Shown: piece after piece, positions 9,650-18,819 of the stretch
Layout: every line of letters starts with the position of its first letter
Numbering within the stretch: position 1 is the first letter of the stretch
Assembly (NCBI RefSeq): GCF_001718795.1
Contig: NZ_CP013435.1
Location: forward strand, 1,178,001 to 1,242,000
Length of the DNA: 64,000 nt
Direction: 5' to 3'
Source of the DNA: Burkholderia latens
GTDB lineage: Bacteria; Pseudomonadota; Gammaproteobacteria; Burkholderiales; Burkholderiaceae
Notes under the pieces: generated by a model
Database searches by the model: none
What the model saw: only the letters and a program-made list of their open reading frames with translations
Told to the model about the DNA's origin: nothing
Translations under genes and position numbers: made by a program

Positions 9650-10339
9650 GTGTTCCTTTACGGCTTTGGTCCCGTCCTGTGGGCCGGCACCGTGCAGACC
9701 ATCGAGCTGTCGTTGCTGTCGCTCGCCACTGCGGTGGCGCTGGGGCTGATCGGCGCGGTGGCGAAGCTGTCGCACAACCGGGTGCTGCGAGCGATCGCGA
9801 CCGGTTATACGACACTGATCCGCTCGGTGCCCGATCTCGTCCTGATGCTGCTGTTGTTCTACAGCATCCAGATCTGGCTGAACCAGCTCACCGACGTCGT
9901 CGGCTGGGACCAGATCGACATCGATCCGTTCGTCGCCGGTGTGCTCACGCTCGGCTTCATCTACGGCGCGTATTTCACCGAGACGTTCCGCGGCGCGTTC
10001 CTGTCGGTGCCGCGCGGGCAGCTGGAGGCCGGCGCGGCGTACGGGATGAGCGGGATGCGCGTGTTCGTGCGGATCATGTTTCCGCAGATGATGCGTTTCG
10101 CGCTGCCGGGCATCGGCAACAACTGGCAGGTGCTCGTGAAAGCGACCGCGCTGGTGTCGATCATCGGCCTCGCGGACGTCGTGAAGGCCGCGCAGGATGC
10201 GGGCAAGAGCACGTTCAACATGTTCTTCTTCATTCTCGTCGCGGCGCTGATCTACCTCGCGATCACGACCGTTTCCAACCTCGTGCTGATCCAGCTCGAG
10301 AAGCGTTATTCCATGGGCGTGCGGCACGCAGAACTATGA
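9650..10339 (+). CDS. hisQ: Basic amino acid ABC transporter permease (HisQ type)
   Basis: A 229-residue inner-membrane permease of the histidine/lysine/arginine/ornithine (HAAT) family. It has five or so hydrophobic segments, the IRSVPDLVLMLLLFY segment of this family, and the cytoplasmic EAA loop (GQLEAGAAYGMSG) that docks the ATPase. I choose the GTG at 9650 because GGAGA lies 8 bases upstream; an in-frame GTG at 9623 lacks one. Its stop overlaps the hisM ATG (ATGA), so hisQ, hisM and hisP form one operon. Unlike the classical hisJQMP order there is no binding-protein gene in front; a matching one lies at 21571. In view of the following argR and AST genes, arginine/ornithine is the likely main substrate (an AotQ-like role). 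Confidence 0.9.
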   Translation: MFLYGFGPVLWAGTVQTIELSLLSLATAVALGLIGAVAKLSHNRVLRAIATGYTTLIRSVPDLVLMLLLFYSIQIWLNQLTDVVGWDQIDIDPFVAGVLTLGFIYGAYFTETFRGAFLSVPRGQLEAGAAYGMSGMRVFVRIMFPQMMRFALPGIGNNWQVLVKATALVSIIGLADVVKAAQDAGKSTFNMFFFILVAALIYLAITTVSNLVLIQLEKRYSMGVRHAEL

Positions 10340-11049
10340 TCGAGATCCTCCAGGAATTCGGCAAGGCGTTCCTTTACTGGGACGGCCAGCGCCTGTCCGG
10401 CCTTGCGGTGACGCTGTGGCTGCTCGTTGCGTCGATTTCGCTCGGCTTCGTGTGCGCGGTGCCGCTCGCGGTCGCGCGCGTGTCGAAGAAGAAATGGCTG
10501 TCGATGCCGGTGCGGTTCTATACGTACGTGTTCCGCGGCACGCCGCTCTACGTGCAATTGCTGCTGATGTACACGGGCATGTACAGCCTCGAGTTCGTGC
10601 GGTCGCACTCGCTGCTCGACGCGTTCTTCCGCAGCGGCTTCAACTGCGCGATTCTCGCGTTCGCGTTGAACACGTGCGCGTACACGACCGAGATCTTCGC
10701 GGGTGCGATTCGCGCGATTCCGCACGGCGAGGTCGAGGCCGCGCGGGCGTATGGGATGTCGCCGTTCACGATGTACCGCCGCGTGATCCTGCCGTCGGCG
10801 CTGCGCCGCGCGCTGCCGCTGTACAGCAACGAGGTGATCCTGATGCTGCACGCGACCACCGTCGCGTTTACGGCGACCGTGCCCGACGTGCTGAAGGTCG
10901 CGCGTGATGCCAATTCCGCGACCTACATGGCGTTCCAGTCGTTCGGAATCGCCGCGCTGATCTATCTTGCGGTATCTTTCGCACTCGTCGCGGCATTTCG
11001 CCGGGCGGAGCGCCACTGGCTCGCGTATCTCGCGGCCGGCCGTCATTGA
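10336..11049 (+). CDS. hisM: Basic amino acid ABC transporter permease (HisM type)
   Basis: A 237-residue permease, the partner of the preceding HisQ-type subunit in a heterodimeric HAAT importer. The N-terminus WDGQRLSGLAVTLWLL, the VFRGTPLYVQLLLMYTG segment and the EAA loop (GEVEAARAYGMSPFTMYRR) are characteristic of HisM/AotM. The start at 10336 overlaps the hisQ stop by the ATGA arrangement, implying coupled translation and equal amounts of the two permeases. The gene is followed 21 bp later by the ATPase gene. All visible features are intact. Confidence 0.91.
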   Translation: MIEILQEFGKAFLYWDGQRLSGLAVTLWLLVASISLGFVCAVPLAVARVSKKKWLSMPVRFYTYVFRGTPLYVQLLLMYTGMYSLEFVRSHSLLDAFFRSGFNCAILAFALNTCAYTTEIFAGAIRAIPHGEVEAARAYGMSPFTMYRRVILPSALRRALPLYSNEVILMLHATTVAFTATVPDVLKVARDANSATYMAFQSFGIAALIYLAVSFALVAAFRRAERHWLAYLAAGRH

Positions 11050-11070
11050 TTTCACTTCGAGGAGAGCCAG

Positions 11071-11871
11071 TTGGCCGAGATCACTCAAACGAGCGCGTCC
11101 GCTTCCGTCAAGCTTGCCGCGGTCGACATTCACAAGCGCTATGGCGACAACGAGGTGCTCAAGGGCGTGTCGCTGAACGCGAAGGCGGGCGACGTCATCA
11201 GCATCATCGGCGCGAGCGGGTCGGGCAAGAGCACGTTCCTGCGCTGCATCAATTTTCTCGAGCGGCCGAATGCGGGGCAGATCGTCGTCGACGGCGAGGC
11301 CGTGCGCACGAAGACGGACCGCGCGGGCGCGCTCGAGGTTGCCGATCACAAGCAGTTGCAGCGCATCCGCACGAAGCTTGCGATGGTGTTCCAGCACTTC
11401 AATCTGTGGGCGCACATGAACGTGCTCGAGAACGTGATGGAAGCGCCGGTGCACGTGCTTGGCATTTCGAAGAAGGAAGCCGAGGAGCGTGCGCGCGAGT
11501 ACCTGGAAAAGGTCGGCTTGCCGCCGCGCGTCGAGAAGCAGTATCCGTCGCACCTGTCTGGCGGCCAGCAGCAGCGTGTCGCGATTGCGCGTGCGCTTGC
11601 GATGCATCCGGACGTGATGCTGTTCGACGAGCCGACTTCTGCGCTCGATCCGGAGCTCGTCGGCGAGGTGCTGAAGGTGATGCAGAAGCTGGCCGAGGAA
11701 GGCCGGACGATGATTGTCGTTACGCACGAGATGGGTTTTGCGCGCAACGTGTCGAATCACGTGATGTTCCTGCATCAGGGGCGGACCGAGGAAGAGGGCG
11801 ATCCGAAGGAGGTGCTGGTGCGCCCGCAGAGCGAGCGTCTGAAGCAGTTCCTGTCGGGCAGTCTGAAGTAA
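11071..11871 (+). CDS. hisP: Basic amino acid ABC transporter ATPase (HisP type)
   Basis: A 266-residue ABC ATPase that drives the HisQM permease. All core motifs are present: Walker [10 protein letters not shown], the Q-loop region [10 protein letters not shown], the signature LSGGQQQR, Walker [14 protein letters not shown] and the switch histidine in VVTHEMGF. The [20 protein letters not shown] insertion is typical of HisP/AotP. The annotated start is TTG at 11071, supported by a GAGGAGAG ribosome site 5-12 bases upstream; no better ATG or GTG lies nearby, and a TTG start could lower expression. It ends 21 bp before the ArgR-type regulator, which may be transcribed from the same promoter as in Pseudomonas aot-argR clusters. 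Confidence 0.92.
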   Translation: MAEITQTSASASVKLAAVDIHKRYGDNEVLKGVSLNAKAGDVISIIGASGSGKSTFLRCINFLERPNAGQIVVDGEAVRTKTDRAGALEVADHKQLQRIRTKLAMVFQHFNLWAHMNVLENVMEAPVHVLGISKKEAEERAREYLEKVGLPPRVEKQYPSHLSGGQQQRVAIARALAMHPDVMLFDEPTSALDPELVGEVLKVMQKLAEEGRTMIVVTHEMGFARNVSNHVMFLHQGRTEEEGDPKEVLVRPQSERLKQFLSGSLK

Positions 11872-11892
11872 CGCGAAAGGCGGGTTTCATAC

Positions 11893-12936
11893 GTGGTACC
11901 GGTGTCTCGTCCCGCAGGCGCCACCCGCACGATGCAGGTGGCGATCGTTGCATTGCCGCCCGTGTCGATGTCGGGTGTGGGTCCGATCGTCGATGCGTTG
12001 AATCTTGCGAACGAGATCGACGGGCGGTTGCTGTATCGCTGGCAGGTGTGTTCGTGGGACGGGCGGCCGGTGCCGCTGGCGGGCGGCGCGCAGTGGCATG
12101 CCGATGCGGCGTTCAACGACGCGATCGCGTGCGACTGGCTGATCGTCGTGTCGGAGCGGTTTCAGCAGTTTGCCGACTATCGGTTGTTTCTGGCGAGTCT
12201 CGCGCGGGTCGGTCAGCGTACGCCGGTCGTGACGGGCATTCACCACGGCGTGTGGTGGCTTGCGATGGCCGGGCAGCTTTCCGGATATCGCGTGAGCGTG
12301 AACTGGGAGACGTATCAGCAGTTCGCCGAGCAGTTCGAGCGGTCGATCGTCACGCAGCAGATCTTCGAGATCGATCGCGATCGGGCGACCTGTGCCGGCG
12401 GGCAGGCGACTGTCGATTTCATGCTGGCCATGATTGGCCGCGAACATGGGGCCGATCTCGCGGAGCGGATTGCCGATGCGCTTGGAGCCGGGACGCTGCG
12501 CAGCGGCGAGGAGCGGCAGCGGATTCCTTTTGTTACCGCGCCCGGTGAGCGGCATCCTCGGCTCAACGATGCGTTGCTGTTGATGGAAGCCAATGTCGAG
12601 GATCCGTTGACCACCGATGAGATCGCCGGGCTTGTCGGCGTGTCGCGGCGGCAGCTCGAAAGGCTCTTTCGGCAGTATCTCGGCGCCATGCCCTCCAAGT
12701 ATTACCTCAATCTGCGGTTGCTCAAGGCGCGCACTCAGTTGCAGCGGACCAGCAAGTCGGTCGTTCAGGTTTCGCTCGCTTGCGGGTTTTCTTCTGCTGC
12801 GCATTTTTCTAACGCTTATCGCGAGCGGTTCGGCGTTACGCCACGGGAAGATCGGCGAGCCTGGCTCGAGAAGCAAACCGGCGGCGGGGGGGAGCCTCGC
12901 GGGGGCGCGTTGGTCGAGCGTGGGGGAAAGGATTGA
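11893..12936 (+). CDS. argR: ArgR-type AraC/GlxA family regulator of arginine metabolism
   Basis: A 347-residue regulator with an N-terminal DJ-1/PfpI-like (GlxA-type) domain at about residues 15-190 and a C-terminal AraC DNA-binding domain with two helix-turn-helix motifs (about 230-325; LTTDEIAGLVGVSRRQLERLF and VQVSLACGFSSAAHFSNAYRERFGVTP). In Pseudomonas the ArgR of this family follows the aot arginine transport genes and activates transport and AST catabolism genes in the presence of arginine. The same neighbourhood here (transporter before, AST operon after) makes that role likely. It begins with GTG at 11893. The last roughly 30 codons and the DNA around them are visibly less GC-rich than the rest, and the tail (GGGGEPRGG...) is low-complexity, directly before an inverted-repeat element. 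Confidence 0.85.
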   Translation: MVPVSRPAGATRTMQVAIVALPPVSMSGVGPIVDALNLANEIDGRLLYRWQVCSWDGRPVPLAGGAQWHADAAFNDAIACDWLIVVSERFQQFADYRLFLASLARVGQRTPVVTGIHHGVWWLAMAGQLSGYRVSVNWETYQQFAEQFERSIVTQQIFEIDRDRATCAGGQATVDFMLAMIGREHGADLAERIADALGAGTLRSGEERQRIPFVTAPGERHPRLNDALLLMEANVEDPLTTDEIAGLVGVSRRQLERLFRQYLGAMPSKYYLNLRLLKARTQLQRTSKSVVQVSLACGFSSAAHFSNAYRERFGVTPREDRRAWLEKQTGGGGEPRGGALVERGGKD

Positions 12937-12940
12937 TTTC

Positions 12941-13807
12941 TTTTTGCCGTTGGGTGGGGAGATCGCGGTTGGCGTGAAGTACCTGTGATCGTGTCGGTCT
13001 ATTAGCGTCGCCCCTGCGCGGGGCGGCGGTCACTTTTCTTTGTCTTGCCAAAGAAAAGTAACCAAAAGAAAGGCGCCCGGATAACGCATGACTTCCCGGT
13101 GCCGTGGTCGCCGGAGTGGCCGCCGCCTAAGTGTCCGCGCCAGGCCGGAACCCGGAGTGGTTCGAGCAATGGTTCCGACATCACGCACCACCCAACAAAG
13201 CGGTATACCGCCCGCTCGCTCCGTCCTCGCTTCGCTCGGCCGACAGGTGCACCCCTGTGACACACGTCATCTCGATTTGCCTATGCGATCGTGGCGCTCA
13301 GCGAATGATGGAATCAAACAGGACATCATTCTTGCTGCGGACAGTGACACATCGCACTCCTTTGCGGTGGATCCGCCCATCGCGATATGCAATTGCGGGG
13401 TAATGGATGCAATCGATTCCGCTTTGCAATGTGAACCAATCTGCAGTTGCGACCCCAGTGCTTGGCATATGCGGGGGCATAAGGCAATGCGAGCGGCGGA
13501 CCTTGCAGCCGAGCGAAGCGAGGATGGAGCTAGCGGGCGGTATACCGCTTTGTTGGGTGGTGCGTGACGTCGGAACCATTGCTCGAACCACTCCGGTTTC
13601 TTGCCTGGCGCGGACACTTAGGCGGCGGCCACTCCGGCGACCACGGCACCGGGAAGTCGTGCGTTATCCGGGCGCCTTTCTTTTGGTTACTTTTCTTTGG
13701 CAAGACAAAGAAAAGTGACCGCCGCCCCGCGCAGGGGCGACGCTAATAGACCGACACGATCACAGGTACTTCACGCCAACCGCGATCTCCCCGCCCAACA
13801 GCAAAAA
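12941..13807. repeat. Large inverted-repeat element: 300-bp arms around a 267-bp core
   Basis: The left arm, 12941-13240, and the right arm, 13508-13807, are inverted copies of each other. I aligned them by eye: equal length, no gaps, nine mismatches, about 97% identical. Each arm contains smaller hairpins: CGCCCC/GGGGCG, and an 11-bp stem ACTTTTCTTTG/CAAAGAAAAGT (13032-13042 with 13049-13059 in the left arm). The 267-bp core (13241-13507) is lower in GC than the surroundings and has no recognisable product. No transposase, no clear target duplication. Arm sequences of this kind (AAAGAAAAGTAACCAAAAGAAAGG) are, as I recall, a dispersed repeat in Burkholderia and other proteobacterial genomes; here two copies face each other. 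The short frames inside the arms look like read-through of the repeat, not genes. The element fills the gap between argR and the AST operon. Confidence 0.85.
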
Positions 13808-13827
13808 GGGCAAAAACGGCAAAAACG
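13801..13827. repeat. Three 9-bp tandem copies at the right edge of the inverted repeat
   Basis: GCAAAAAGG at 13801-13809 is followed by two copies of GCAAAAACG (13810-13818, 13819-13827). The right arm of the large inverted repeat ends inside the first copy, so the repeat boundary lies in an A-rich slippage-prone tract. Confidence 0.7.
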
Positions 13828-13890
13828 GCCTCCCGCCTGGCCCCGCGCCCGAAGGGCAAAATAAGCGCACTATCCGCTTCCGATAGAACC

Positions 13891-13930
13891 CGTCGCAAAT
13901 CCGCAAGACGCTTGCGTCACCCTTACCTAA
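13891..13930 (+). promoter_or_regulatory. Candidate ArgR operator (two direct half-sites) before astC
   Basis: Two half-sites of the form xGTCRC-N8-AA lie in the same direction: CGTCGC with AA at 13905-13906, and CGTCAC with AA at 13929-13930. This agrees with the Pseudomonas ArgR half-site as I remember it, TGTCGC-N8-AA. The starts are 24 bp apart and the second ends 44 bp before the astC ATG. It is an inference from pattern and context, without binding data. Confidence 0.4.
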
Positions 13931-13974
13931 ACTTGATCCTGTTGAACCCTCTTACGAAACCGAAAGGAACGACC

Positions 13975-15207
13975 ATGACGACCTCGACCGTGACCCGCCA
14001 GACATTCGACGAAGTGATGGTGCCGGTATTTTCCCCCGCACCGTTCGTGCCGGACCGCGCAGAGGGTTCCCGCGTGTGGGACACGGCCGGCCGCGAATAC
14101 GTGGATTTCGCGTGCGGGATCGCGGTCACGTCGCTGGGCCACGGCCACCCGGAACTGCTGAAGGTGCTGGACGAACAAGGCCGCAAGCTCTGGCACATCG
14201 GCAACGGCTACACGAACGAGCCGGTGCTGCGCCTCGCGAAGCGCCTCGAAGCGCTGACGTTCGCCGACCGCGCATTCTTCGCGAACTCGGGCGCGGAAGC
14301 GAACGAAGCCGCACTGAAGCTCGCACGCCGCGTCGCGTTCGACCGCCACGGCGCAGACAAATACGAGATCGTATCGTTCGTCCAGTCGTTCCACGGCCGC
14401 ACATTCTTCGCGGTCAGCGTCGGCGGCCAGCCGAAATACTCGGAAGGCTTCGGCCCCGTGCCGGCCGGCATCAAGCACCTGCCGTTCAACGACATCGCAG
14501 CCGCAAAAGCCGCGATCGGCCCGAAGACCTGCGCCGTGATCGTCGAGCCGGTGCAGGGCGAGGGCGGCGTGATTCCCGCCGATCCGGCCTTCCTCAAGGC
14601 ACTGCGGGAAGCATGCGATGCAAACGACGCACTGCTGATCTTCGACGAAGTGCAAACGGGCGTCGGCCGCACGGGCCACTTCTACGCATACATGGACACG
14701 GGCGTCACGCCGGACATCCTGACGACCGCCAAGGCGCTCGGCAACGGCTTCCCGATCGGCGCGATGCTGACGACGAACGAACTCGCCGCGCACTTCAAGG
14801 TCGGCGTGCACGGCACGACCTACGGCGGCAACCCGCTCGCGTCGGCGATCGCCGACAAGGTCGTCGAACTGATCGCCGACCCGGCACTGCTCGGAGGCGT
14901 ACGCGAACGCAGCGTGCGGCTGAAGGGCGCACTGGAACGCATCAACGCACGCTTCGGCATCTTCAAGGACATCCGCGGCAAGGGCCTGCTGGTCGGCGCG
15001 GAACTCACCGCCGCATTCGACGGCCGCGCGAAGGACTTCGTCACGGCCGCCGCGGAAAACGGCCTGATCATGCTGATCGCCGGCCCCAACGTGCTGCGTT
15101 TCGTCCCGTCGCTCGTGATCCCGTTCGACCTGCTCGACGAAGGCGTGAAGCGCTTCGAGAAGGCAGTCGAGCAGGTGCTCGCGGCCCAGGAAGCCACCGC
15201 GCGCTGA
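13975..15207 (+). CDS. astC: Succinylornithine aminotransferase (AstC/ArgM type)
   Basis: A 410-residue class III PLP aminotransferase. In the AST pathway it transfers the amino group of N2-succinylornithine to 2-oxoglutarate, forming succinylglutamate semialdehyde; members also act on N-acetylornithine. Visible are [17 protein letters not shown] (about 102-118), [12 protein letters not shown] with the PLP-binding Asp224, and the Schiff-base lysine K253 in [14 protein letters not shown]. Length is normal. The start at 13975 has an AAGGA site 7-11 bases before it. It is the first gene of a six-gene operon with the order C, two A subunits, D, B, E. Because the following genes are all AST genes, the catabolic AstC role is preferred over biosynthetic ArgD. 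Confidence 0.93.
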   Translation: MTTSTVTRQTFDEVMVPVFSPAPFVPDRAEGSRVWDTAGREYVDFACGIAVTSLGHGHPELLKVLDEQGRKLWHIGNGYTNEPVLRLAKRLEALTFADRAFFANSGAEANEAALKLARRVAFDRHGADKYEIVSFVQSFHGRTFFAVSVGGQPKYSEGFGPVPAGIKHLPFNDIAAAKAAIGPKTCAVIVEPVQGEGGVIPADPAFLKALREACDANDALLIFDEVQTGVGRTGHFYAYMDTGVTPDILTTAKALGNGFPIGAMLTTNELAAHFKVGVHGTTYGGNPLASAIADKVVELIADPALLGGVRERSVRLKGALERINARFGIFKDIRGKGLLVGAELTAAFDGRAKDFVTAAAENGLIMLIAGPNVLRFVPSLVIPFDLLDEGVKRFEKAVEQVLAAQEATAR

Positions 15208-15238
15208 TCGGCGCACCCCATCGCAGACAGGAACGACG

Positions 15239-16291
15239 ATGCTATTTGTTCGCCCCGGCAAACTCACGGATCTCGATGCGCTCGCGCACATGGCGCGCAC
15301 CGCGCAGCCCGTCCTGCACTCGCTGCCGCACGACCGCGCGGCGCTCGAAGCGCGCGTCGCGCTGTCCGAGGATTCGTTTCGCGCGGACGTCGACTTCCCC
15401 GGCGAAGAGTTCTACCTCTTCGTGCTCGAGGATTCGTCGACCGGCAAGCTGCTCGGCACGGCGAGCATCGTGGCCGCGGCCGGCTACTCGGAACCGTTCT
15501 ACGCGTTTCGCAACGACGCGCTGATCCACGCGTCGCGCGAGCTGCACGTGAACCGCAAGATCCACGCGCTCACGATGTCGCACGAGCTGACCGGCAAGAG
15601 CCGGCTCGCCGGCTTCTACGTCGACCCGTCGCTGCGCGGCGACGCGGCCGCGCACCTGATCTCGCGCGCGCGGATGATGTATATCGCCGCGAACCGCCGC
15701 CGCTTCACGCCGGAAGTCTTCACGCTGCTGCTCGGCGTAAGCGACGACACGGGCGCGTCGCCGTTCTGGGAAGCAGTGGGCCGCAAGTTCTTCGGCCGCG
15801 ATTTCACCGACGTCGACATCGCGTCGGGCGGCCGCAGCCGCACATTCATCGCGGAAGTGATGCCCGCGTACCCGCTGTACGTGCCGCTGTTGCCGGAAGC
15901 TGCGCAGCGCGTACTCGGCGAGCCGAACGAAACGGCACTGCTCGCGTACGACATCCACCTCGAGGAAGGCTTCGAGCCGGACCGCTTCGTCGACATCTTC
16001 GACGCGGGTCCGGTGCTGACCGCACAGGTCGACCGCACCGCATGCGTGAAGCACGGCGCGGAGCGCACGGTGCGCGAAGCGGCGCGTCAGCAGGGCGACG
16101 TCGCGTACATGGTGTCGACGGGCAGCGGCGAATCGTTTCGCTGCGTGCTGGCCGATCTGCCGGGCGACACGCACGAGGCGCCGCTCGACGGCGACGTGCG
16201 CGCGGCGCTCGATGTGAAGGATGGCGATGTCGTGCGCTGCGTGCCGCTGCATCGCCGCGACGATGAAGAATTGAAGGGGGACGCAGCATGA
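15239..16291 (+). CDS. aruF: Arginine N-succinyltransferase, alpha subunit
   Basis: A 350-residue subunit of arginine N-succinyltransferase, which joins succinyl-CoA to the alpha-amino group of arginine in the first step of the AST pathway. Family landmarks are the start LFVRPGKLTDLDAL, the GNAT-like core (LGTASIVAAAGYSEPFYAFRN in part), SRLAGFYVDPSLRG, GASPFWEAVGRKFFGRDFTDVD and FIAEVMPAYPLYVPLLP. Pseudomonas and Burkholderia have two paralogous subunits (AruF and AruG) where enterics have a single AstA; the next gene is the second. The start at 15239 follows an AGGAACGACG ribosome region. The stop overlaps the next start by four bases (ATGA), implying equimolar synthesis of a heteromer. Confidence 0.92.
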   Translation: MLFVRPGKLTDLDALAHMARTAQPVLHSLPHDRAALEARVALSEDSFRADVDFPGEEFYLFVLEDSSTGKLLGTASIVAAAGYSEPFYAFRNDALIHASRELHVNRKIHALTMSHELTGKSRLAGFYVDPSLRGDAAAHLISRARMMYIAANRRRFTPEVFTLLLGVSDDTGASPFWEAVGRKFFGRDFTDVDIASGGRSRTFIAEVMPAYPLYVPLLPEAAQRVLGEPNETALLAYDIHLEEGFEPDRFVDIFDAGPVLTAQVDRTACVKHGAERTVREAARQQGDVAYMVSTGSGESFRCVLADLPGDTHEAPLDGDVRAALDVKDGDVVRCVPLHRRDDEELKGDAA

Positions 16292-17334
16292 TCGTCGTTC
16301 GGGTCGTACAAACGGGCGACGTCGACGCGCTCGTGTCGCTCGCGCAGGAAACCGGGCCGGGCCTGACCACGTTCAAGCCCGATCGCGACGCGCTTGCCGC
16401 ACGCATCGAACGCGCGCGCCGCACGCTCGACGGCAACGCCGCGCCCGGCGAAGCCGGCTACTTCTTCGTGATGGAAGACTCGAAGACGGGCGACATCGCC
16501 GGCGTGTGCGGAATCGAGACGCAGGTCGGCCTCGAGCAACCGTTCTACAACTATCGCGTGAGCACGGTCGTGCACGCGAGCCAGGAGCTCGGCGTGTGGA
16601 CGCGCATGTCCGCGCTGAACATCTCGCACGACCTTACGGGCTACGCGGAAGTGTGCTCGCTGTTCCTGAGCCCGCGCTATCGAACGGGCGGCGTCGGCGG
16701 CTTGCTGTCGCGCTCGCGCTTCATGTTCATCGCGCAATTCCGCGACCGCTTCCCGGAGCGCATCTGCGCGGAACTGCGCGGCCACTTCGACGAGGACGGC
16801 ACGTCGCCGTTCTGGCGCGCAGTCGGTTCGCACTTCTATCAGATCGATTTCAACGCGGCGGACTACCTGAGCTCGCACGGCCGCAAGTCGTTCCTCGCGG
16901 AACTGATGCCGCGCTATCCGGTGTACGTCGACCTGCTGCCGCAGGACGCGCAGGATGCAGTCGGCCTCACGCACCGCGATACGCTGCCGGCCCGCAAGAT
17001 GCTCGAAGCCGAAGGGCTGCGCTACCAGAACCACGTCGACATCTTCGACGCGGGCCCGGTGCTCGAATGCCACATCAACGACCTGCGCACGGTCCGCGAA
17101 AGCGTCGTCGTGCCGGTCGCGATCGGCGTGCCGGTTGCAAGCGAAGACGCGCGCGGCAGCCATGCGCCGACGTCGCTCGTGTCGAACACGTCGCTCAACG
17201 ATTTCCGCGTCGGCGTCGCACCGGGCGTGGTCGCGAATGGCGCGTTCGTGCTGTCGGCCGACGATGCCGCCGCGCTCGACGTGAAGGCCGGCGATCCGGT
17301 CCGCGTGCTGCCGCTCAAAGTCAAACAGGGATAA
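16288..17334 (+). CDS. aruG: Arginine N-succinyltransferase, beta subunit
   Basis: A 348-residue paralogue of the preceding subunit and, by family knowledge, its partner in a heteromeric arginine succinyltransferase. It shows the same ordered segments: VRVVQTGDVDALVSLA at the N-terminus, GYFFVMEDSKTGDIAGVCGI, CSLFLSPRYRTGGVGGLLSRSR (acetyl-CoA/succinyl-CoA loop region), GTSPFWRAVGSHFYQIDF and FLAELMPRYPVYVDLLP. The ATG overlaps the stop of the alpha subunit gene. It ends 7 bp before astD. Both subunits look intact, so neither seems to be a decaying duplicate. Confidence 0.92.
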   Translation: MIVVRVVQTGDVDALVSLAQETGPGLTTFKPDRDALAARIERARRTLDGNAAPGEAGYFFVMEDSKTGDIAGVCGIETQVGLEQPFYNYRVSTVVHASQELGVWTRMSALNISHDLTGYAEVCSLFLSPRYRTGGVGGLLSRSRFMFIAQFRDRFPERICAELRGHFDEDGTSPFWRAVGSHFYQIDFNAADYLSSHGRKSFLAELMPRYPVYVDLLPQDAQDAVGLTHRDTLPARKMLEAEGLRYQNHVDIFDAGPVLECHINDLRTVRESVVVPVAIGVPVASEDARGSHAPTSLVSNTSLNDFRVGVAPGVVANGAFVLSADDAAALDVKAGDPVRVLPLKVKQG

Positions 17335-17341
17335 ACGAATC

Positions 17342-18805
17342 ATGACGGAACTCTTCATCGACGGCGCGTGGGTCGCAGGCTCGGGCCCCGTCTTCGCTTC
17401 GCGCAACCCGGGCACCGACGCGATCGCATGGCAGGGCGCGAGCGCGTCCGCGGCCGACGTCGACCGCGCGGTCGCGAGCGCACGCCGCGCGTTTGCCGGC
17501 TGGTCGGCGCTCGACTTCGAAGCACGCTGCGAGATCGTCAAGCGCTTCGCGGCGCTGCTCACCGAACGCAAGGAAGCGATCGCAACCGCGATCGGCCGCG
17601 AGACCGGCAAGCCGCTGTGGGAAGCCCGCACGGAAGTCGCGGCGATGGCCGCGAAGGTCGGGATCTCGATCCAGGCGTACCAGGAGCGCACCGGCGAGAA
17701 GCGTCAGGACATGGCCGACGGCGTCGCGGTGCTGCGCCATCGCCCGCACGGCGTCGTCGCGGTGTTCGGCCCGTACAACTTCCCCGGCCATTTGCCGAAC
17801 GGGCATATCGTGCCGGCGCTGATCGCGGGCAACACGGTCGTGTTCAAGCCGTCGGAGCTTGCGCCGGGCGTCGCGCGCGCAACGGTCGAAGTGTGGCACG
17901 ACGCCGGGTTGCCGGCCGGCGTGCTGAACCTCGTGCAGGGCGAGAAGGACACCGGCATCGCGCTCGCGAATCACCGCCAGATCGACGGCCTGTTCTTCAC
18001 CGGCAGCTCGGACACCGGCACGCTGCTGCACAAGCAGTTCGGCGGCCGTCCGGAAATCGTGCTCGCGCTCGAAATGGGCGGCAACAACCCGCTCGTGATC
18101 GGCGAAGTCGAGGACATCGACGCGGCCGTACATCACACGATCCAGTCGGCGTTCCTGTCGGCCGGCCAGCGCTGCACGTGCGCACGCCGCATCTTCGTGC
18201 CGCACGGCGCGTTCGGCGACCGCTTCCTCGCGCGCTTCGCCGACGTCACGTCGAAAATCACGGCCGACGTGTTCGACGCCGATCCGCAGCCGTTCATGGG
18301 CGCGGTGATCTCGGCGCGCGCGGCGGCGAAGCTCGTCGATGCGCAGTCGCGCCTGATCGAGCACGGCGCGAAACCGATCATCGCGATGACGCAGCGCGAT
18401 CCGCGCCTCGGCTTCGTGAACGCGTCGATCATCGACGTGACCGGCGTCGCGAACCTGCCGGACGAAGAGCACTTCGGCCCGCTCGCGCAGATCGTCCGCT
18501 ACGCGACGTTCGACGAAGCGATCGAGCGCGCGAACGACACCGCGTTCGGCCTGTCCGCCGGCCTGCTCGCCGACGACGCACACGCATGGGCGCACTTCCG
18601 CCGCACGATCCGCGCGGGGATCGTCAACTGGAACCGCCCGACCAACGGCGCATCGTCGGCCGCGCCGTTCGGCGGCACGGGCCGCTCGGGCAACCATCGG
18701 CCGAGCGCGTACTACGCGGCCGACTACTGCGCGTATCCGATGGCGTCGGTGGAAAGCGCGCAACTTACCTTGCCCGCGAGCCTGTCGCCGGGCCTGCATT
18801 TCTGA
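17342..18805 (+). CDS. astD: Succinylglutamate semialdehyde dehydrogenase AstD
   Basis: A 487-residue NAD-dependent aldehyde dehydrogenase that oxidises N-succinylglutamate 5-semialdehyde to succinylglutamate, the fourth AST step. The catalytic glutamate E244 is in [10 protein letters not shown] and the catalytic cysteine C278 in [26 protein letters not shown] is the conserved substrate/cofactor loop, and FKPSE carries the NAD-binding lysine. The C-terminal segment [19 protein letters not shown] is specific to AstD-type enzymes. The start at 17342 comes 7 bases after the aruG stop, and the gene ends 14 bases before astB. Length and motifs are complete. Confidence 0.95.
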   Translation: MTELFIDGAWVAGSGPVFASRNPGTDAIAWQGASASAADVDRAVASARRAFAGWSALDFEARCEIVKRFAALLTERKEAIATAIGRETGKPLWEARTEVAAMAAKVGISIQAYQERTGEKRQDMADGVAVLRHRPHGVVAVFGPYNFPGHLPNGHIVPALIAGNTVVFKPSELAPGVARATVEVWHDAGLPAGVLNLVQGEKDTGIALANHRQIDGLFFTGSSDTGTLLHKQFGGRPEIVLALEMGGNNPLVIGEVEDIDAAVHHTIQSAFLSAGQRCTCARRIFVPHGAFGDRFLARFADVTSKITADVFDADPQPFMGAVISARAAAKLVDAQSRLIEHGAKPIIAMTQRDPRLGFVNASIIDVTGVANLPDEEHFGPLAQIVRYATFDEAIERANDTAFGLSAGLLADDAHAWAHFRRTIRAGIVNWNRPTNGASSAAPFGGTGRSGNHRPSAYYAADYCAYPMASVESAQLTLPASLSPGLHF

Positions 18806-18819
18806 TCGAGGGAACGACG

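Noticed and set aside
13002..13746. Short frames in the inverted-repeat arms, with peptides such as FFWLLFFGKTKKSDRRPAQG
   Set aside because: They arise from the repeat itself, occur mirrored in both arms and lack ribosome sites. I regard them as translation of a dispersed repeat.
13860..13974. A sigma-54 promoter for the AST operon
   Set aside because: I found no TGGCAC-N5-TTGC element at correct spacing in this stretch.
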